DNA from: Aquiflexum lacus
Lineage (GTDB): Bacteria; Bacteroidota; Bacteroidia; Cytophagales; Cyclobacteriaceae
Direction: 5' to 3'
Length of the DNA: 64,000 bases
Assembly: GCF_015476655.1 (NCBI RefSeq)
Contig: NZ_JABFHF010000030.1
Span: forward strand, 1 to 64,000
In this document: positions 46,272-54,861 of the stretch, piece after piece
Layout: each line of letters starts with the position of its first letter
Position numbering within the stretch: position 1 is the first letter of the stretch
Made by a program: the position numbers and the translations under genes
The notes under the pieces: generated by a model
Seen by the model: only the letters and a program-made list of their open reading frames with translations
Database searches by the model: none
What the model was told of the DNA's origin: nothing

Positions 46272-46349
46272 CTTTCCTGTATTTCACTTAAGATTTTTTT
46301 TACACTTTCCTATTTCCTTACCAATCTTCAACATAAGCTGGTCATTATA

Positions 46350-46628
46350 TCATTTTGATTTCGTATAAATCAATTCCATTCCATCGTATAAAGCTTGTGG
46401 TAAAACAGAATGGTGGTCTGCATTTTCATATTGTTTATATGTGAATTTTAATTTTCCATTATTTTCCGACTTTATTTTCTCGACAAATAGGCCCATAGGT
46501 TCTTTCATCATTTTAATTTCTCTGGTGACCGTAGTCGGTTCTACGCTATCGAAAGTATGGTTTTGCTCTTGAGACAGGGAAGCTGTGAAAAAGATCGTGA
46601 GAATTAGCAGGAAAGAATATTTGTTCAT
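46350..46628 (-). pseudogene. internally deleted copy of the secreted esterase
   Basis: A 92-codon open frame encodes the signal peptide and first ~39 residues of the 290-residue esterase at 42.4 kb joined directly to its last ~53 residues. About 198 codons are missing, including the GHSLGG nucleophile. The deletion lies between two copies of an 11-bp direct repeat (TTTTGATTTCT on the plus strand) that occur at both places in the intact gene. The frame is kept, so a short protein could be made but would be inactive. Confidence 0.9.
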
Positions 46629-46639
46629 AAAATGATAGT

Positions 46640-46720
46640 TTGATAAATAATATTGATTAATGGGTTTGGCCAAACTCAAAACTCCAATTTCGATTTTCTT
46701 GTTTTTGAGGCTAATGAGGA
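46640..46720 (-). pseudogene. remnant of the EreA/ChaN-like gene (copy B)
   Basis: 46640-46677 matches the sequence around the 3' end of the 407-residue gene (43275-43312). 46678-46717 matches an internal part (43652-43690). The rest is absent. This extends the duplicated segment beyond the esterase. Confidence 0.75.
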
Positions 46721-46760
46721 CTCCATCCGGGTAATTCTCTCAAAAGTTGTTGCGTTAGTG

Positions 46761-48128
46761 TTATTTAATCTTCTTCCATTCAGTTATTCCATTTTGGTTG
46801 GCAGTAAACCCAGTTATTGAGCCTTCTTCATTCCTCGTGAAATGAATCAGCGCGTTTACAGCTTTAGATTCCATTTTGTCTTTTTCTATAAGTGTCAGTC
46901 TTGTTCCAGTTCCTCTTGCCTCAGGAAAGTCTAGCAATAGCACATCATCAACCATAAAGATTTCAATAAGCCTGGAATCACCTATAAGTTGGTAGGTTCC
47001 AAAATACGCTGCGTATTTGCTATACTCCAATTGATTCCTATCCTCAATTTCCAATGGAGTTCCAAGAACAACACTAGCTAGAAAATTAGCAACTTCTTCT
47101 GTTCTCTCCAAGGATTTGTTTGATAAGATACATACAAACAAATCTTCGGTTGGCAGATAAAGACCTGAACTGGTAAATCCGTAAAGATTCCCCCCGTGTT
47201 GAATGGTCTTGTGTCCTAGTAAGTCTTTTATAAAAAATCCATAGCCATATCCAGTTCCATTTCCTGAGTTCGTGTGTTTCTCTGATATTAAACTTTGAAC
47301 CACAAAATCGCTCAGAAATGTTCTGTTCTTTAACTCCCGATTCCATAAAAATAAGTCATCAGCTGTAGAAACAATGGCTCCAGCTGCATAGGGGACAGAT
47401 CCTACAATTTTAGGGGAAGGAATCAGTTCGCCTTGATATGATCGATATCCGTTTGCAATGCGCTTACTTTTTGTTTCATCGGTGTACCATAAACCAGTTG
47501 AACTCATATTTAAAGGTTCAAATAGATTCACTCTTAAATACTCTTTAAGTGACATTCCCGAAACCTGTTCTATGACAACTCCAAGAAGAGGGTAATTGGA
47601 ATTACTATATTGAAATTTGCTACCTGGTTCAAACGCTAAAGGTTCGTTCTTATAATATGAAATGAGTTGTTCAGGTGTATGTTCCTGTGAAAGTAAATGC
47701 ATTTCTTCTTCATCAATGTCAAAAAATTCAGGAATGCCAGACGTTTGGGATAGAAGATGATCTATGGTGACAGGGTATTCTTTATTTGGAAAGTACTCGA
47801 CATATTTTTGAATAGGGTCATCAAGTGAAACTTTACCTTGTTCTACTAACTGAAGCACTGCGGTTGAAGTAAATTGCTTAGTCATTGAGCCTATCTGAAA
47901 GATCATATCGGTTTTGATAGTCTTCCTTTTTTTAATATCTGAGAGTCCAAATGCTCTTTTAAAGATTATCTGATTGTTTTTCGCTATCAGAATTACTGCT
48001 CCTGGGCTATTTCCAGCATATTCTTTTTCCAAGAAGTTCTCAATTATCTGATTTTGAGTAGTCTGTGTGTAAAGTGCAACGCTCAAAGTGTTTGCTAAAA
48101 AAAATACTAGGATTAATTTTAAATTCAT
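46761..48128 (-). CDS. secreted serine hydrolase (class C beta-lactamase family)
   Basis: About 455 residues from the ATG at 48128, which begins a signal peptide (MNLKLILVFFLANTLSVALY); an earlier in-frame start adds 39 unlikely residues. Catalytic motifs are SMTK (FQIGSMTKQFTS), YSN (QYSNSNYPLLG) and HGG (IQHGGNLYGFTS), all intact. A C-terminal beta-rich domain of about 100 residues follows. Likely a D-aminopeptidase/esterase-type enzyme; a second, different family member lies at 37 kb. Confidence 0.9.
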   Translation of the reverse strand: MNLKLILVFFLANTLSVALYTQTTQNQIIENFLEKEYAGNSPGAVILIAKNNQIIFKRAFGLSDIKKRKTIKTDMIFQIGSMTKQFTSTAVLQLVEQGKVSLDDPIQKYVEYFPNKEYPVTIDHLLSQTSGIPEFFDIDEEEMHLLSQEHTPEQLISYYKNEPLAFEPGSKFQYSNSNYPLLGVVIEQVSGMSLKEYLRVNLFEPLNMSSTGLWYTDETKSKRIANGYRSYQGELIPSPKIVGSVPYAAGAIVSTADDLFLWNRELKNRTFLSDFVVQSLISEKHTNSGNGTGYGYGFFIKDLLGHKTIQHGGNLYGFTSSGLYLPTEDLFVCILSNKSLERTEEVANFLASVVLGTPLEIEDRNQLEYSKYAAYFGTYQLIGDSRLIEIFMVDDVLLLDFPEARGTGTRLTLIEKDKMESKAVNALIHFTRNEEGSITGFTANQNGITEWKKIK

Positions 48129-48332
48129 AAATCTATCGTGTTTGCGATTAATTTCAATTATAGTGACAACTACACAGTACAATTTGTTTATGATTATCAG
48201 GATAAAGTGGTCCCTATGCTCTCGAAAAATAGTACAATCCTCCACCTGAACAAATTGACTTAAGCCGAACTCCTCGAAAGTGCACGAATCTCTGCTTTTT
48301 TAAAACGATCACTTTGTGGAGTTTTATTTTTT

Positions 48333-49169
48333 CTATGCCATTACAGCAATCATATCAAATATTTTCTCACCAAGTTTTTTGTCACCAATTATTTCTGAAT
48401 TTGCAATCGCTTCCTCTCTCATTACGCCTTTCGTAAATATTTTCCAAGCATACTTATCTTTTATTTTAACTTGACTGATGGGTTCTAGATTTGTAGAGGC
48501 CAACAACTCCCAGCCATTGTCATAGCACAAAAACCAACTTTTTTCTTTTTTTCCCAAAAAAGTGAATTTGATTAAATCTTTATCTTTTCCTTCAACATGA
48601 CGATAATGATGGGGAAGTGCTCTGACTGATGTGTCCAAATAAGGCAAGTACCACTTTTCTTCCAGTAATTCCTTTTCCTCACCTACGGCAAGTCTAATCT
48701 GCTGTTGGTGATGCCATTTTTCAGTGTATTCCCTTGCAATGTGAAACCAATTTTTTGATTCATTTTCACCTGCCCAAGCCACTGAAAACTCAGCTTTATC
48801 GTCAGGATTTAAGGTTGCCAGGAAATCACAGTATTCTTTTCCTGATGTTTTTAATAATTCAATGATAACTTTTGGGCTAAGTCTTTTTGTCGCCTTTACC
48901 CAATCCGCATTCAAACCATTAAGAAAGTTTACTAAATCTCCATAGGAATTTACGGTTTCGGGTTTCTCTCCATAATAACCATCACGCAACATTGAAAGTG
49001 TTCTCAGATTTCCATCTAATAAATGGACAGCGATATCTTTCACTTTCCACTTAGGTGCGATAGTTTGTTTATCCCAATCTTCGGCTGATAATCCGTCCAA
49101 TAACTTGAAGAGCATATGATCAAGTTCCGGTATCAGGGCAACTACCTCTATTTTTTCTGGTTTCTTCAT
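48333..49169 (-). CDS. DinB/maleylpyruvate-isomerase-N-like protein
   Basis: 278 residues. The N-terminal four-helix domain (DHMLFKLLDGLSAEDWDKQT, KWKVKDIAVHLLDGNLRTLS) fits the mycothiol-dependent maleylpyruvate isomerase N-terminal/DinB superfamily, with metal-type histidines at HLLDG and EKWHHQQQIR. The C-terminal domain is beta-rich. Thiol-dependent transfer is a guess from the family. Part of the accessory run. Confidence 0.8.
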   Translation of the reverse strand: MKKPEKIEVVALIPELDHMLFKLLDGLSAEDWDKQTIAPKWKVKDIAVHLLDGNLRTLSMLRDGYYGEKPETVNSYGDLVNFLNGLNADWVKATKRLSPKVIIELLKTSGKEYCDFLATLNPDDKAEFSVAWAGENESKNWFHIAREYTEKWHHQQQIRLAVGEEKELLEEKWYLPYLDTSVRALPHHYRHVEGKDKDLIKFTFLGKKEKSWFLCYDNGWELLASTNLEPISQVKIKDKYAWKIFTKGVMREEAIANSEIIGDKKLGEKIFDMIAVMA

Positions 49170-49228
49170 TTTCTTTTAATGACACACAGGGTTTGTTCTA
49201 TGCTCCGATTTCACGGGCATTGTGTATA

Positions 49229-49248
49229 GCCGATATTATGTGGTCGGC
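49229..49248 (-). repeat. inter-gene palindromic motif, copy 2
   Basis: On the minus strand it reads GCCGACCACATAATATCGGC, with GCCGA/TCGGC arms, immediately after the DUF1801 stop. It matches the motif at 45684-45705 closely. Confidence 0.7.
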
Positions 49249-49250
49249 TT

Positions 49251-49691
49251 TTATTTCTTCTCTATTTTCGATAAGGTTTTGCCAATTGATTTTGTCGGTT
49301 TGTCCATATCTTTTATAGCAAAGTCAATCGCTTCTTTAATCAGAGTTTTTACTTTGAGGTTTCTGTAATCACTGGGTTTCTTTACATCTATATGTCTTAT
49401 TAAATTCCCTGTTCCTATCAATAGTTTGTTAAGGTCTTTTAAGAGTGTCCCTTTGTTAAATCCCAAATTCAGGTGATTGGTGTAAATGGGCAACATACAA
49501 AATGCGTCCGAAAGTTTTTCGGAAATTGAAAAAACTGCTGTCAAAGCGTGTGTGTGATACAGAATTTCATTACTGTCTGGATGCAGTTCCAAGATGTATT
49601 GTCTCAAGTCGGTGAACAGCTCGATGACTTCCTGCTCTTTAAGCTCCAACAAGTATTGAAAGTCTGTATGTATGGGTCTTGACTTCGTCAT
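49251..49691 (-). CDS. DUF1801-like (YdhG family) protein
   Basis: About 146 residues from the ATG at 49691, which overlaps the VOC gene stop (ATGA). The sequence LFTDLRQYILELHPDSNEIL, then FCMLPIYTNHLNLGFNKG with LIGTGNLIRHI, matches the DUF1801 pattern. It probably binds a small ligand through a YdhG-like fold; the function is unknown. The in-frame upstream extension lies inside the VOC gene. Confidence 0.8.
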   Translation of the reverse strand: MTKSRPIHTDFQYLLELKEQEVIELFTDLRQYILELHPDSNEILYHTHALTAVFSISEKLSDAFCMLPIYTNHLNLGFNKGTLLKDLNKLLIGTGNLIRHIDVKKPSDYRNLKVKTLIKEAIDFAIKDMDKPTKSIGKTLSKIEKK

Positions 49692-50071
49692 CTTGCACTG
49701 TTGTCGTATTGCATTGCACAAATCAGGTTGCCTTCCGTATCCAAAAATTTTGCAATCCAACCCACATACGGAATAGCTGTTTTCGGCATCAATACTTGTC
49801 CGCCATTGCTTTTTACACGTTCCACAATCTCATCCACATTCTCAGCTCCAATGGTGCATTCCAAGCCGATTAGTTTCTCGGGAACAGGCGAGTATTTTCG
49901 TGATTGTAAAGCCCCAATGAGTTCTCCGTTTTCTGTCTTGTCGGCTTTTATCTGTAAAAAGTCATCTTGTCCATAAGAGTTGAATCCCCAATCAAAAACA
50001 CCGTCATAAAAACTCTTTGCCCGTTCAAGGTCGTCAATATGAATGGCAAAATGTGTCATTTTATTTTTCAT
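49688..50071 (-). CDS. VOC-family protein
   Basis: 127 residues with the glyoxalase/VOC repeat pattern: HFAIHIDDLERAKSFYDGVF at the start, GLECTIGAENVDEIVERVKS in the middle and KFLDTEGNLICAMQYD at the end. Similar to small-molecule-binding VOC proteins of the PhnB/CFP-30 kind. Translationally coupled to the DUF1801 gene. Confidence 0.87.
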   Translation of the reverse strand: MKNKMTHFAIHIDDLERAKSFYDGVFDWGFNSYGQDDFLQIKADKTENGELIGALQSRKYSPVPEKLIGLECTIGAENVDEIVERVKSNGGQVLMPKTAIPYVGWIAKFLDTEGNLICAMQYDNSAR

Positions 50072-50489
50072 TTCATTGAATTTTAATTGTTACCGAGCAG
50101 TTTTTTAAACTGCCGAATAACTTGTTTATTTATAACCTAAAGGTTTACTTATTTCCTTCGGTGAAGTCAAATAGTTATACCTGAGTTAACTTTTATCTTT
50201 TTAACCTACCAAATTCTTCCTCCCCTAAATATACCGTAAACAGGGTATTTTTACTCCTTTGGCTTATGGAAAATACCTCTTAATTTTAGCAAACCTTCAC
50301 GAATGAGCAATTCCTCCAAATAAATTAATTCAATTCAAGAAAAAAACCAAGCTATCTGATTTCCATCAATTGCGTCCTGCTTTAGCTGGACGGTTCCAAA
50401 AACAGCCCGATTCTACAAGAGCTTTAGCCAAAAAAATCATTTTGTCCAAAAACCTTTAAGCCAAAGGACCTGGTCTAAGCCACTCTGAT
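50072..50489. other. intergenic boundary of the defence island
   Basis: 418 bp. It holds a small perfect hairpin (GCAGTTT/AAACTGC, 50097-50113) just upstream of the VOC gene and the left border repeat (50190-50251). A stretch with no recognisable feature then runs to the hsdR 3' end. Confidence 0.6.
50190..50251 (+). repeat. left copy of the island-flanking direct repeat
   Basis: About 62 bp, similar to 62226-62289 in the same orientation. The most conserved part is ATACCGTAAACAGGGTATTT, itself an imperfect hairpin (AAATACC/GGTATTT). The two copies bracket the whole type I R-M and AAA/DUF4435 region. Confidence 0.75.
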
Positions 50490-52928
50490 TTAAGCTGCTT
50501 TCTGATTGTACAGATGTTCCTGGAATTCTATGAACAGTCTGCTGATATTCGCTACGTCTCCCAATATTTCCTTGGCATCCTCCAAGGATTGATACTTGTT
50601 GGTCAGTAAGATGGGCAATTTGTCCTGATCGAGTTCTTCCACGCCTGTTTCAATGTATTTGCTCAATACGAATGTGATAAACTCTTTTTGTTTGTCATTG
50701 AGCAGGGCAAAAATCGTTGCTTCTGCTGCCTTGGCACGGGCTTCCCGGGTCATGGCAATATAGTCGCCATTGAATACATATTCCAATACATCGTACAGGT
50801 CGCTTTTTTCCATATCGACCAACTTTTGCAAAGTCAACAAATCATCTTTGGGATAACCTGCTGTATCCAAATTCTCCAGCAATGTTTTTCGTGTAAATGG
50901 ATTGCTCCAAAGTTTCCGCAATTCTTCCTCATCCTTGAAAAGTTTGGGCAACTCGCCAAACAGATTGCTCAAAAATTCTTCTGATGAAATGGGCTTACCG
51001 TCCGCGCTCCAAAAAGAAGTGGAAATCATATGTTGTATTTCCCGCTCCTTACCGTTTCTCAGTTTGACTTTTATTTTCTGTTTCCTCTCAGATTCAGTAT
51101 CCGGTTCTTTGAGGTCCGTGGGCTTTTTCTCCGCTCTCTCCTTTGGAGAATGTTGGACAGGGGTTTCTTCTTCCAAAGGCTCTCCGTCCCACTCCGGGTC
51201 TGAAAAATGCTTGTAGGCATCTACAAAGTCGTAGATGGTGAAAAACTCCTTCCCGTCAAATAACCTTGTCCCACGCCCTACGATTTGTTTGAACTCAATC
51301 ATGGAGTTGACCGGACGTAGCAGGACGATGTTGCGGATATTCCTGGCATCTACTCCTGTGGAGAGTTTCTGCGAAGTGGTCAGAATGGTGGGGATTGTTT
51401 TTTCGTTGTCCTGAAATTCTCTCAACAGTCTTTCCCCTTCTTCTCCGTCATTGGCAGTTACGCGGACACAGTAGAATGGATCTTTACTTTTCGCATGTTG
51501 GTTTACCAAATCCCGGATCAATGCTGCATGTGCCTGATTGGCACAAAAAATAATCGCCTTTTCCTTTTGATTTGCCTCTGACAAAAAGATGTTTACTCTT
51601 TTCGCCTCCCGTTCTACAATCTCAATCGTACGGTTAAAGTCTTTTTCTTCATAGAGTTTTCCGGCCTCAATTTCACCTTCCACAATGGTATCATCCGAAG
51701 TATAGCGGTAATCGTCCAAAGTGGTTTTGATGCGTTTTACTTTGAAGGGTGTCAAGAAACCGTCATTGATACCTTCCTTCAGCGAATAGATATAGACAGG
51801 TTCTCCAAAGTATCGGTAAGTGTCTACGTTGTCCTTTCGCTTGGGTGTGGCGGTCAGGCCCAATTGCACTGCAGGACTGAAATATTCCAGAATGCCCCGC
51901 CAATTGCTTTCGTCATTTGCACCCCCACGGTGACACTCATCAATGATGATAAAATCAAAAAAATCCTTTGGGTATTGTCCGAAGTTAAACCTCGAGGTAT
52001 GGTATTCTCCAAGGGGCTCAGCAGCCATTAAGAACTCATTATTTTCGATTGTGACGTTTTCCTTTTCTGTCCCTGAGCTTGACATAAAGGTTTGAAAAAT
52101 GGTAAAGAAAATGCTGCCATTGGTCGGCACTTTTCCGCTTTTTTTGATCTCGTTGGGTTTGATCCGGACCAAAGCATCTTCAGGAAATGAAGAAAAAGAA
52201 TTGAAAGCTTGGTCGGCCAATATGTTTCTATCTGCCAAAAACAAAATCCTCGGACGTCTTGCCGACTCATGGGGCCGGTTGGCCTGTCGGACCGTCCATC
52301 GGGTCTGAAACAATTTCCAGGCAATCTGAAAAGCGATGGCTGTTTTTCCTGTTCCTGTGGCAAGGGTAAGCAAAATACGGTCCTGTCCCTTAGCCAAAGC
52401 CTCCAAGGTGTTTTTAACGGCTATTTCCTGATAGTAGCGCAGTTGCCAAGTGCCGCTTTTGTCCTCAAAGGGTACATGTGCAAATTTCTCCCTCCATACT
52501 TCGGCAGCTACAATAGCTGAATCGTCTTTTGGGCTTGATGCCGGAAAGGTCTTGTCCCATAGCGCTTCGGGACTAAGGTAGTCGGCTACCAAACCCTCTG
52601 CCCCTGTTTTCATGCAGATTTGGTAAATATCTTTTCCGTTGCTGCTGTAGGTGGTTTCCAATTGTAGCTTCTCTGCATATTTTTTGGCTTGCATCACCCC
52701 TTCCCCGACTTCCTGCACTTCACTTTTGGCTTCTACGATCGCCAACTTGATGCCTTTGTACACCAACACATAATCAGCTATTTCTCTTCTGCCCCTACCC
52801 CCACCAGTCTGAATCTTACCTGCGGTAATATTGTATTCCCGAAGGACCTTGGAGCCTTCCACAACACCCCATCCACAAGCTTTTAGCTTGGGGTCTATAA
52901 GTTCTGCCCGGGTTTCTGATTCGTTCAT
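50490..52928 (-). CDS. hsdR: type I restriction enzyme, R subunit
   Basis: 812 residues. The N-terminal PD-(D/E)xK nuclease (about 1-130) has REIADYVLVY and AIVEAKSEV. The SF2 translocase is at about 160-560 (LTLATGTGKTAIAF Walker A, IDECHRG motif II, QIVGRGTRLF motif VI), followed by an EcoEI-type helical C-terminus. It cleaves unmodified DNA after translocation, together with HsdM and HsdS. It is separated from the rest of its operon by the HipA-like/DUF3037 pair, and its first 50 bp are duplicated at 54.7 kb. Confidence 0.95.
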   Translation of the reverse strand: MNESETRAELIDPKLKACGWGVVEGSKVLREYNITAGKIQTGGGRGRREIADYVLVYKGIKLAIVEAKSEVQEVGEGVMQAKKYAEKLQLETTYSSNGKDIYQICMKTGAEGLVADYLSPEALWDKTFPASSPKDDSAIVAAEVWREKFAHVPFEDKSGTWQLRYYQEIAVKNTLEALAKGQDRILLTLATGTGKTAIAFQIAWKLFQTRWTVRQANRPHESARRPRILFLADRNILADQAFNSFSSFPEDALVRIKPNEIKKSGKVPTNGSIFFTIFQTFMSSSGTEKENVTIENNEFLMAAEPLGEYHTSRFNFGQYPKDFFDFIIIDECHRGGANDESNWRGILEYFSPAVQLGLTATPKRKDNVDTYRYFGEPVYIYSLKEGINDGFLTPFKVKRIKTTLDDYRYTSDDTIVEGEIEAGKLYEEKDFNRTIEIVEREAKRVNIFLSEANQKEKAIIFCANQAHAALIRDLVNQHAKSKDPFYCVRVTANDGEEGERLLREFQDNEKTIPTILTTSQKLSTGVDARNIRNIVLLRPVNSMIEFKQIVGRGTRLFDGKEFFTIYDFVDAYKHFSDPEWDGEPLEEETPVQHSPKERAEKKPTDLKEPDTESERKQKIKVKLRNGKEREIQHMISTSFWSADGKPISSEEFLSNLFGELPKLFKDEEELRKLWSNPFTRKTLLENLDTAGYPKDDLLTLQKLVDMEKSDLYDVLEYVFNGDYIAMTREARAKAAEATIFALLNDKQKEFITFVLSKYIETGVEELDQDKLPILLTNKYQSLEDAKEILGDVANISRLFIEFQEHLYNQKAA

Positions 52929-52930
52929 TT
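52880..52930 (-). repeat. 51-bp direct repeat, functional copy at the hsdR start
   Basis: Covers the hsdR start codon and first 16 codons. It matches 54722-54772 at 49 of 51 positions, in the same orientation and offset by 1842 bp. The two copies bracket the DUF3037 and HipA-like genes. Confidence 0.93.
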
Positions 52931-52946
52931 AAAAAATCTAAGTGGA

Positions 52947-53789
52947 TTAGGAATGGCTATCATGCCATTCCATTTGAGTGGAAATCCTTTTCGCTAAACC
53001 TTCAGCTTCAATCTCGGTGACTACTTCTACCTCAATATTTTGGAATTGGGTCTCTAAACTAGTTTTTACAAAATCTACTAAATTATTGTGCTTTGATGGT
53101 ATCATAGTCATAAAAGTGAGGTGAACTTTTTCGTTAGATTGAGATAGTTCCCTTATTTTTCCTACCCACCGATAAACCTTATCCTTAACGGTATCCTCTC
53201 TCTTTAAATCAAATGAAACGGGTTCATAACAATGCCAAATTTCATTTTTCCATGCTTTATCAAAATGAAACACATCATTTTGGGTTTGCACAGCGTGTGA
53301 TGACAATCTTTCAGATACCTTAAAGTGATCAAAATAATATTTGTATTTCTTTTTCCAAACTTCTTCATCCCCAAGTCTGTCCGATTTATCTTCAGGAAGG
53401 TATTTTTCAACAATCGATGAAAAAATCCCATGAACAGCAGCATCCAGATCGATATCAATTGCTTTTTTCACTTCTGTTAATTGAAGCGCACTATCATCCC
53501 TTTTCAGAATTTGCGAAGTGATACTTTCCATATTTGAGGACAGAGGAAAAATTTCCTTGAGCCTCGGAGCAAATTGATGGTTAATCTGATTTTCAAAAAA
53601 TTTGGCAGAATTAACCACAAATTTCCCATTAGACTCGGGAAAAAGAGAAGTTATCCGAGTGTATCGTTGAGTCACCTTTGCTTTTAGAAACATTTCTTCA
53701 GGAGAGTAAACGACAACACCAAGATTCACAAATTCCCCGGTAAATTGATCATGGATATAACGAAGAAGCTGATAATAGTAGGTTTTCAT
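52947..53789 (-). CDS. DUF3037 protein
   Basis: 280 residues matching DUF3037: N-terminal YYYQLLRYIHDQFTGEFVNL with GVVVYSPEE, then a helical middle and FHFDKAWKNEIW. The family has no established function but is typically encoded beside HipA-like kinases. Its ATG overlaps the kinase stop (TAATG). Here the pair is a discrete unit between two copies of the hsdR start. No nuclease or membrane motif is visible. Confidence 0.87.
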   Translation of the reverse strand: MKTYYYQLLRYIHDQFTGEFVNLGVVVYSPEEMFLKAKVTQRYTRITSLFPESNGKFVVNSAKFFENQINHQFAPRLKEIFPLSSNMESITSQILKRDDSALQLTEVKKAIDIDLDAAVHGIFSSIVEKYLPEDKSDRLGDEEVWKKKYKYYFDHFKVSERLSSHAVQTQNDVFHFDKAWKNEIWHCYEPVSFDLKREDTVKDKVYRWVGKIRELSQSNEKVHLTFMTMIPSKHNNLVDFVKTSLETQFQNIEVEVVTEIEAEGLAKRISTQMEWHDSHS

Positions 53790-54604
53790 TAGAGTAGGGT
53801 TAAGGTCAATTGGTCCGCAAATTTTTCTTTATTCATTACTATCTCTGTAAGATAGTTCCTAATTTCATCAAATTCTGATGACCTCCAATTTAGTGGTAAA
53901 CAATCGTAGGCCTTTTGCCAAAAATTGTCATTTAATTTTTCTAAATCTTGCGAAAAATAAGAAAAATCTCTTTCCTCACCTTTCAAATACTTATAAAACA
54001 CATGTTTGGTATAAAGTTCTCTATCATTCTCAGATAAAATCCATGGAGATTTCGACCTAAGGAATGGTAGCATAGAAATATATGAAAATGCAAGCTCATG
54101 GTCAAATATTAAGAAATCTGTGCCATTTGTATTCACATTATTCTTTTGATGTCCTCTGTCTGGATTAGTAATCAATAGATCAAAAGCATAAATTCTTAAT
54201 GCCATTTCTTCCATTTGATTATTGAATTTTTGTCCCATTAGGATTTCTTCAAAACCAGGTCTATACGTAGATCCAAAATTTTCCCCCAAACTCTGAGAAG
54301 CAGCCTTGTAACCATCTCTTCCATATAAGGTATCTACGAAAGCCTGGCTGATGTGGATAATAACAGGTTCGACAACAGGAAGTTCAAATTCCATCGCAAT
54401 CCAAGATGCTATCAATTCTCTAGCTGAAGAAGCTTTACTCATTCTATTTGCGTTCCAGAATTTGATAACGTATTGACCCCTTTCATACGTATTTCTGTCA
54501 ACTCCGTCCAAAATCATCGGCAAGGTAGTACCTGAGGTCAAGATATGGCCAGGTCTTAATGCTTCTATTTGAGGTAAGCGATAGGCTGGATCGGAAAAGA
54601 GCAT
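53789..54604 (-). CDS. HipA-like kinase (HipA_2 type)
   Basis: 271 residues of the stand-alone HipA-like kinase domain. It has a glycine-containing N-terminal loop (GHILTSGTTLPMI), a conserved Lys in QYVIKFWN, the catalytic loop TNPDRGHQKNNV and the metal-binding Asp in LIFDHELAF, so kinase residues look intact. HipA phosphorylates glutamyl-tRNA synthetase; the target of this short subgroup is unknown. No HipB-like antitoxin is adjacent; DUF3037 takes that position, so the pair could be a toxin-antitoxin or abortive-infection module. Confidence 0.87.
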   Translation of the reverse strand: MLFSDPAYRLPQIEALRPGHILTSGTTLPMILDGVDRNTYERGQYVIKFWNANRMSKASSARELIASWIAMEFELPVVEPVIIHISQAFVDTLYGRDGYKAASQSLGENFGSTYRPGFEEILMGQKFNNQMEEMALRIYAFDLLITNPDRGHQKNNVNTNGTDFLIFDHELAFSYISMLPFLRSKSPWILSENDRELYTKHVFYKYLKGEERDFSYFSQDLEKLNDNFWQKAYDCLPLNWRSSEFDEIRNYLTEIVMNKEKFADQLTLTLL

Positions 54605-54721
54605 AGATTAAAAATTTATTCTAAATCAAGTATTCAAACTAAATAAAAAATTTTGATTTATATATAATCGAATAAAAATAATTTGGTTAAAGGATCTCCT
54701 CTATCACATTACAATCATAAA

Positions 54722-54772
54722 CTTTTAGCTTGGGGTCTATAAGTTCTGCCCGTGTTTCTGATTCGTTTATTT
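54722..54772 (-). pseudogene. decayed duplicate of the hsdR 5' end
   Basis: On the minus strand it would encode the first 16 residues of HsdR (NESETRAELIDPKLK), but the ATG has become ATA. There are only two mismatches in 51 bp against the true start. It lies just upstream of the HipA-like gene, where the original hsdR start would be expected if the kinase/DUF3037 unit was inserted later. Confidence 0.9.
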
Positions 54773-54788
54773 ATTGTTTTTTTATTCT

Positions 54789-54833
54789 GTGGGACCTTTA
54801 GGACTCGTGAAACGCGGTCCTAAGTGTCCCCCA
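54789..54833 (-). repeat. stable hairpin downstream of the four-helix-bundle gene
   Basis: Arms GGGAC + TAGGAC pair with GTCCTA + GTCCC around a GC-containing loop, with a 3-by-3 internal bulge. It lies between the four-helix-bundle gene and the vestigial hsdR start. It could be a REP-like element, an mRNA stabiliser or an attenuator. Confidence 0.7.
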
Positions 54834-54861
54834 CCTGTCCCATAATTACCATTACTTTCCT

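Noticed and set aside
45684-49250. classical integron attC sites
   Set aside because: The repeated motif lacks convincing R'/R'' boxes (GTTRRRY/RYYYAAC) and no integrase is in the window.
53789-54604. canonical HipBA toxin-antitoxin
   Set aside because: The kinase is the short HipA-like form without a HipB HTH partner; DUF3037 occupies the neighbouring position.
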